A stretch of 5,157 nucleotides of DNA from Pseudomonadota bacterium (GTDB taxonomy: Bacteria; Pseudomonadota; Gammaproteobacteria; Burkholderiales; Burkholderiaceae_C), in contig JAEYRT010000279.1 of NCBI GenBank assembly GCA_023435325.1, forward strand, positions 1 through 5,157, given 5' to 3'. The position numbers and the translations under genes were made by a program. The notes below the pieces were generated by a model that saw only the letters and a program-made list of their open reading frames with translations, was not told where the DNA came from and did not search any database. Below are positions 4,877 to 5,157 of the stretch, one piece after another (positions within the stretch are counted from its first letter, which is position 1; each line of letters begins with the position of its first letter).

Positions 4877-5157
4877 TCAAGCCTTCGTAGCAGCGGCCGC
4901 TTGGGCCATGGCCTGTGCGCAGGCAAAAGCGCTGGCCCAGGCCCACTGGAAGTTGTAGCCACCCAGCCAGCCGGTGATGTCCACCACTTCGCCAATGCAG
5001 TAAAGCCCGGGCTGGCTTTTGCACTCCATGGTCTGCTGCGACAAGGCCTTGGTGTCCACGCCGCCCAGTGTGACTTCGGCTTTCTTGTAGCCTTCGGAGC
5101 CGCTGGGTGTGATCTCCCAGCGCGACAGCTGCTCCGCCAAGCGGGTCAGCGCTTTGT
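4877..5157 (-). CDS. HI0933/BaiN-type NAD(P)/FAD-dependent oxidoreductase, C-terminal fragment
   Basis: The last 92 codons are visible; the gene enters from the right edge. The segment holds the conserved end of HI0933-like flavoproteins (PF03486, TIGR00275): GYKKAEVTLGGVDTKAL, the TMECK stretch, then PGLYCIGEVVDITGWLGGYNFQWAWASAFACAQAMA. The GLY-GE-D-G-GGYN-Q-A block is the C-terminal FAD-binding part, where the flavin contacts the closing Rossmann segment. The family includes YhiN of E. coli and BaiN; physiological substrates are mostly unknown. The frame is open to the window edge. It ends in two in-frame stops in a row (TGATGA, 4879-4874), and the 10-residue tail after AMAQ is alanine-rich. 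It is 167 nt upstream of rpsU on the same strand, but rpsU appears to have its own promoter. Confidence 0.93.
   Translation of the reverse strand, partial: KALTRLAEQLSRWEITPSGSEGYKKAEVTLGGVDTKALSQQTMECKSQPGLYCIGEVVDITGWLGGYNFQWAWASAFACAQAMAQAAAATKA

Noticed and set aside
1..5157. Mobile element, CRISPR, prophage or defence system
   Set aside because: No transposase, integrase, terminal repeats, spaced direct repeats or defence-like genes; every ORF with family features belongs to the transporter, regulator or housekeeping sets.

Overview
The window looks like chromosomal DNA of a high-GC betaproteobacterium, most likely Burkholderiales/Comamonadaceae. The reasons are the strong G/C third-position bias, the order HI0933-type flavoprotein - rpsU - yqeY, and a Liv-type ABC transporter operon of the kind these organisms carry in many copies. 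Genus is not proven; Comamonas or a close relative is my guess.

Left part (1-2964, minus strand): an ABC uptake operon of the branched-chain amino acid (HAAT/Liv) type, read right to left. It holds the ATPase (livG-like, 2092-2964), permease 1 (livH-like, 1214-2095, 4-base overlap with livG), permease 2 (livM-like, 164-1201), then the first 37 codons of a fourth gene with an export signal, probably the periplasmic binding protein. A second ATPase (LivF) is not in the window.

Middle (2965-3097 and the gene to 3778): a short divergent promoter region containing two related dyads of the form TAC-N6-GTA with centres 19 bp apart. They overlap a plausible sigma-70 promoter for the transporter operon. 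A TetR-family regulator is divergently transcribed from 3098 and is the obvious candidate to bind them. Its C-terminal half resembles acyl-CoA-responsive TetR proteins, so the substrate may be a carboxylic acid that becomes a CoA thioester rather than an amino acid. This is inference.

Between convergent genes (3779-3924): a perfect 21-bp inverted repeat with a 48-nt structured loop and A/T tracts on both sides. It should terminate transcription in both directions and may belong to a dispersed intergenic repeat family. Next to it is a triplicated 8-bp repeat that places TAA in all three frames after yqeY.

Right part (3925-5157, minus strand): housekeeping genes. A GatB/YqeY-domain protein lies downstream of rpsU (ribosomal protein bS21), with an intrinsic terminator between them. 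rpsU has its own probable promoter and a roughly 120-nt leader with hairpins and a 19-codon ORF whose stop directly abuts the rpsU start. Upstream is the 3' end of an HI0933/BaiN-type flavoprotein gene. dnaG and rpoD, which often follow rpsU/yqeY, are absent from that position.

I see no mobile element, CRISPR array, tRNA, rRNA or phage gene. Nothing here is convincingly a new system; the most testable leads are the twin-dyad operator, the rpsU leader and the structured terminator repeat.
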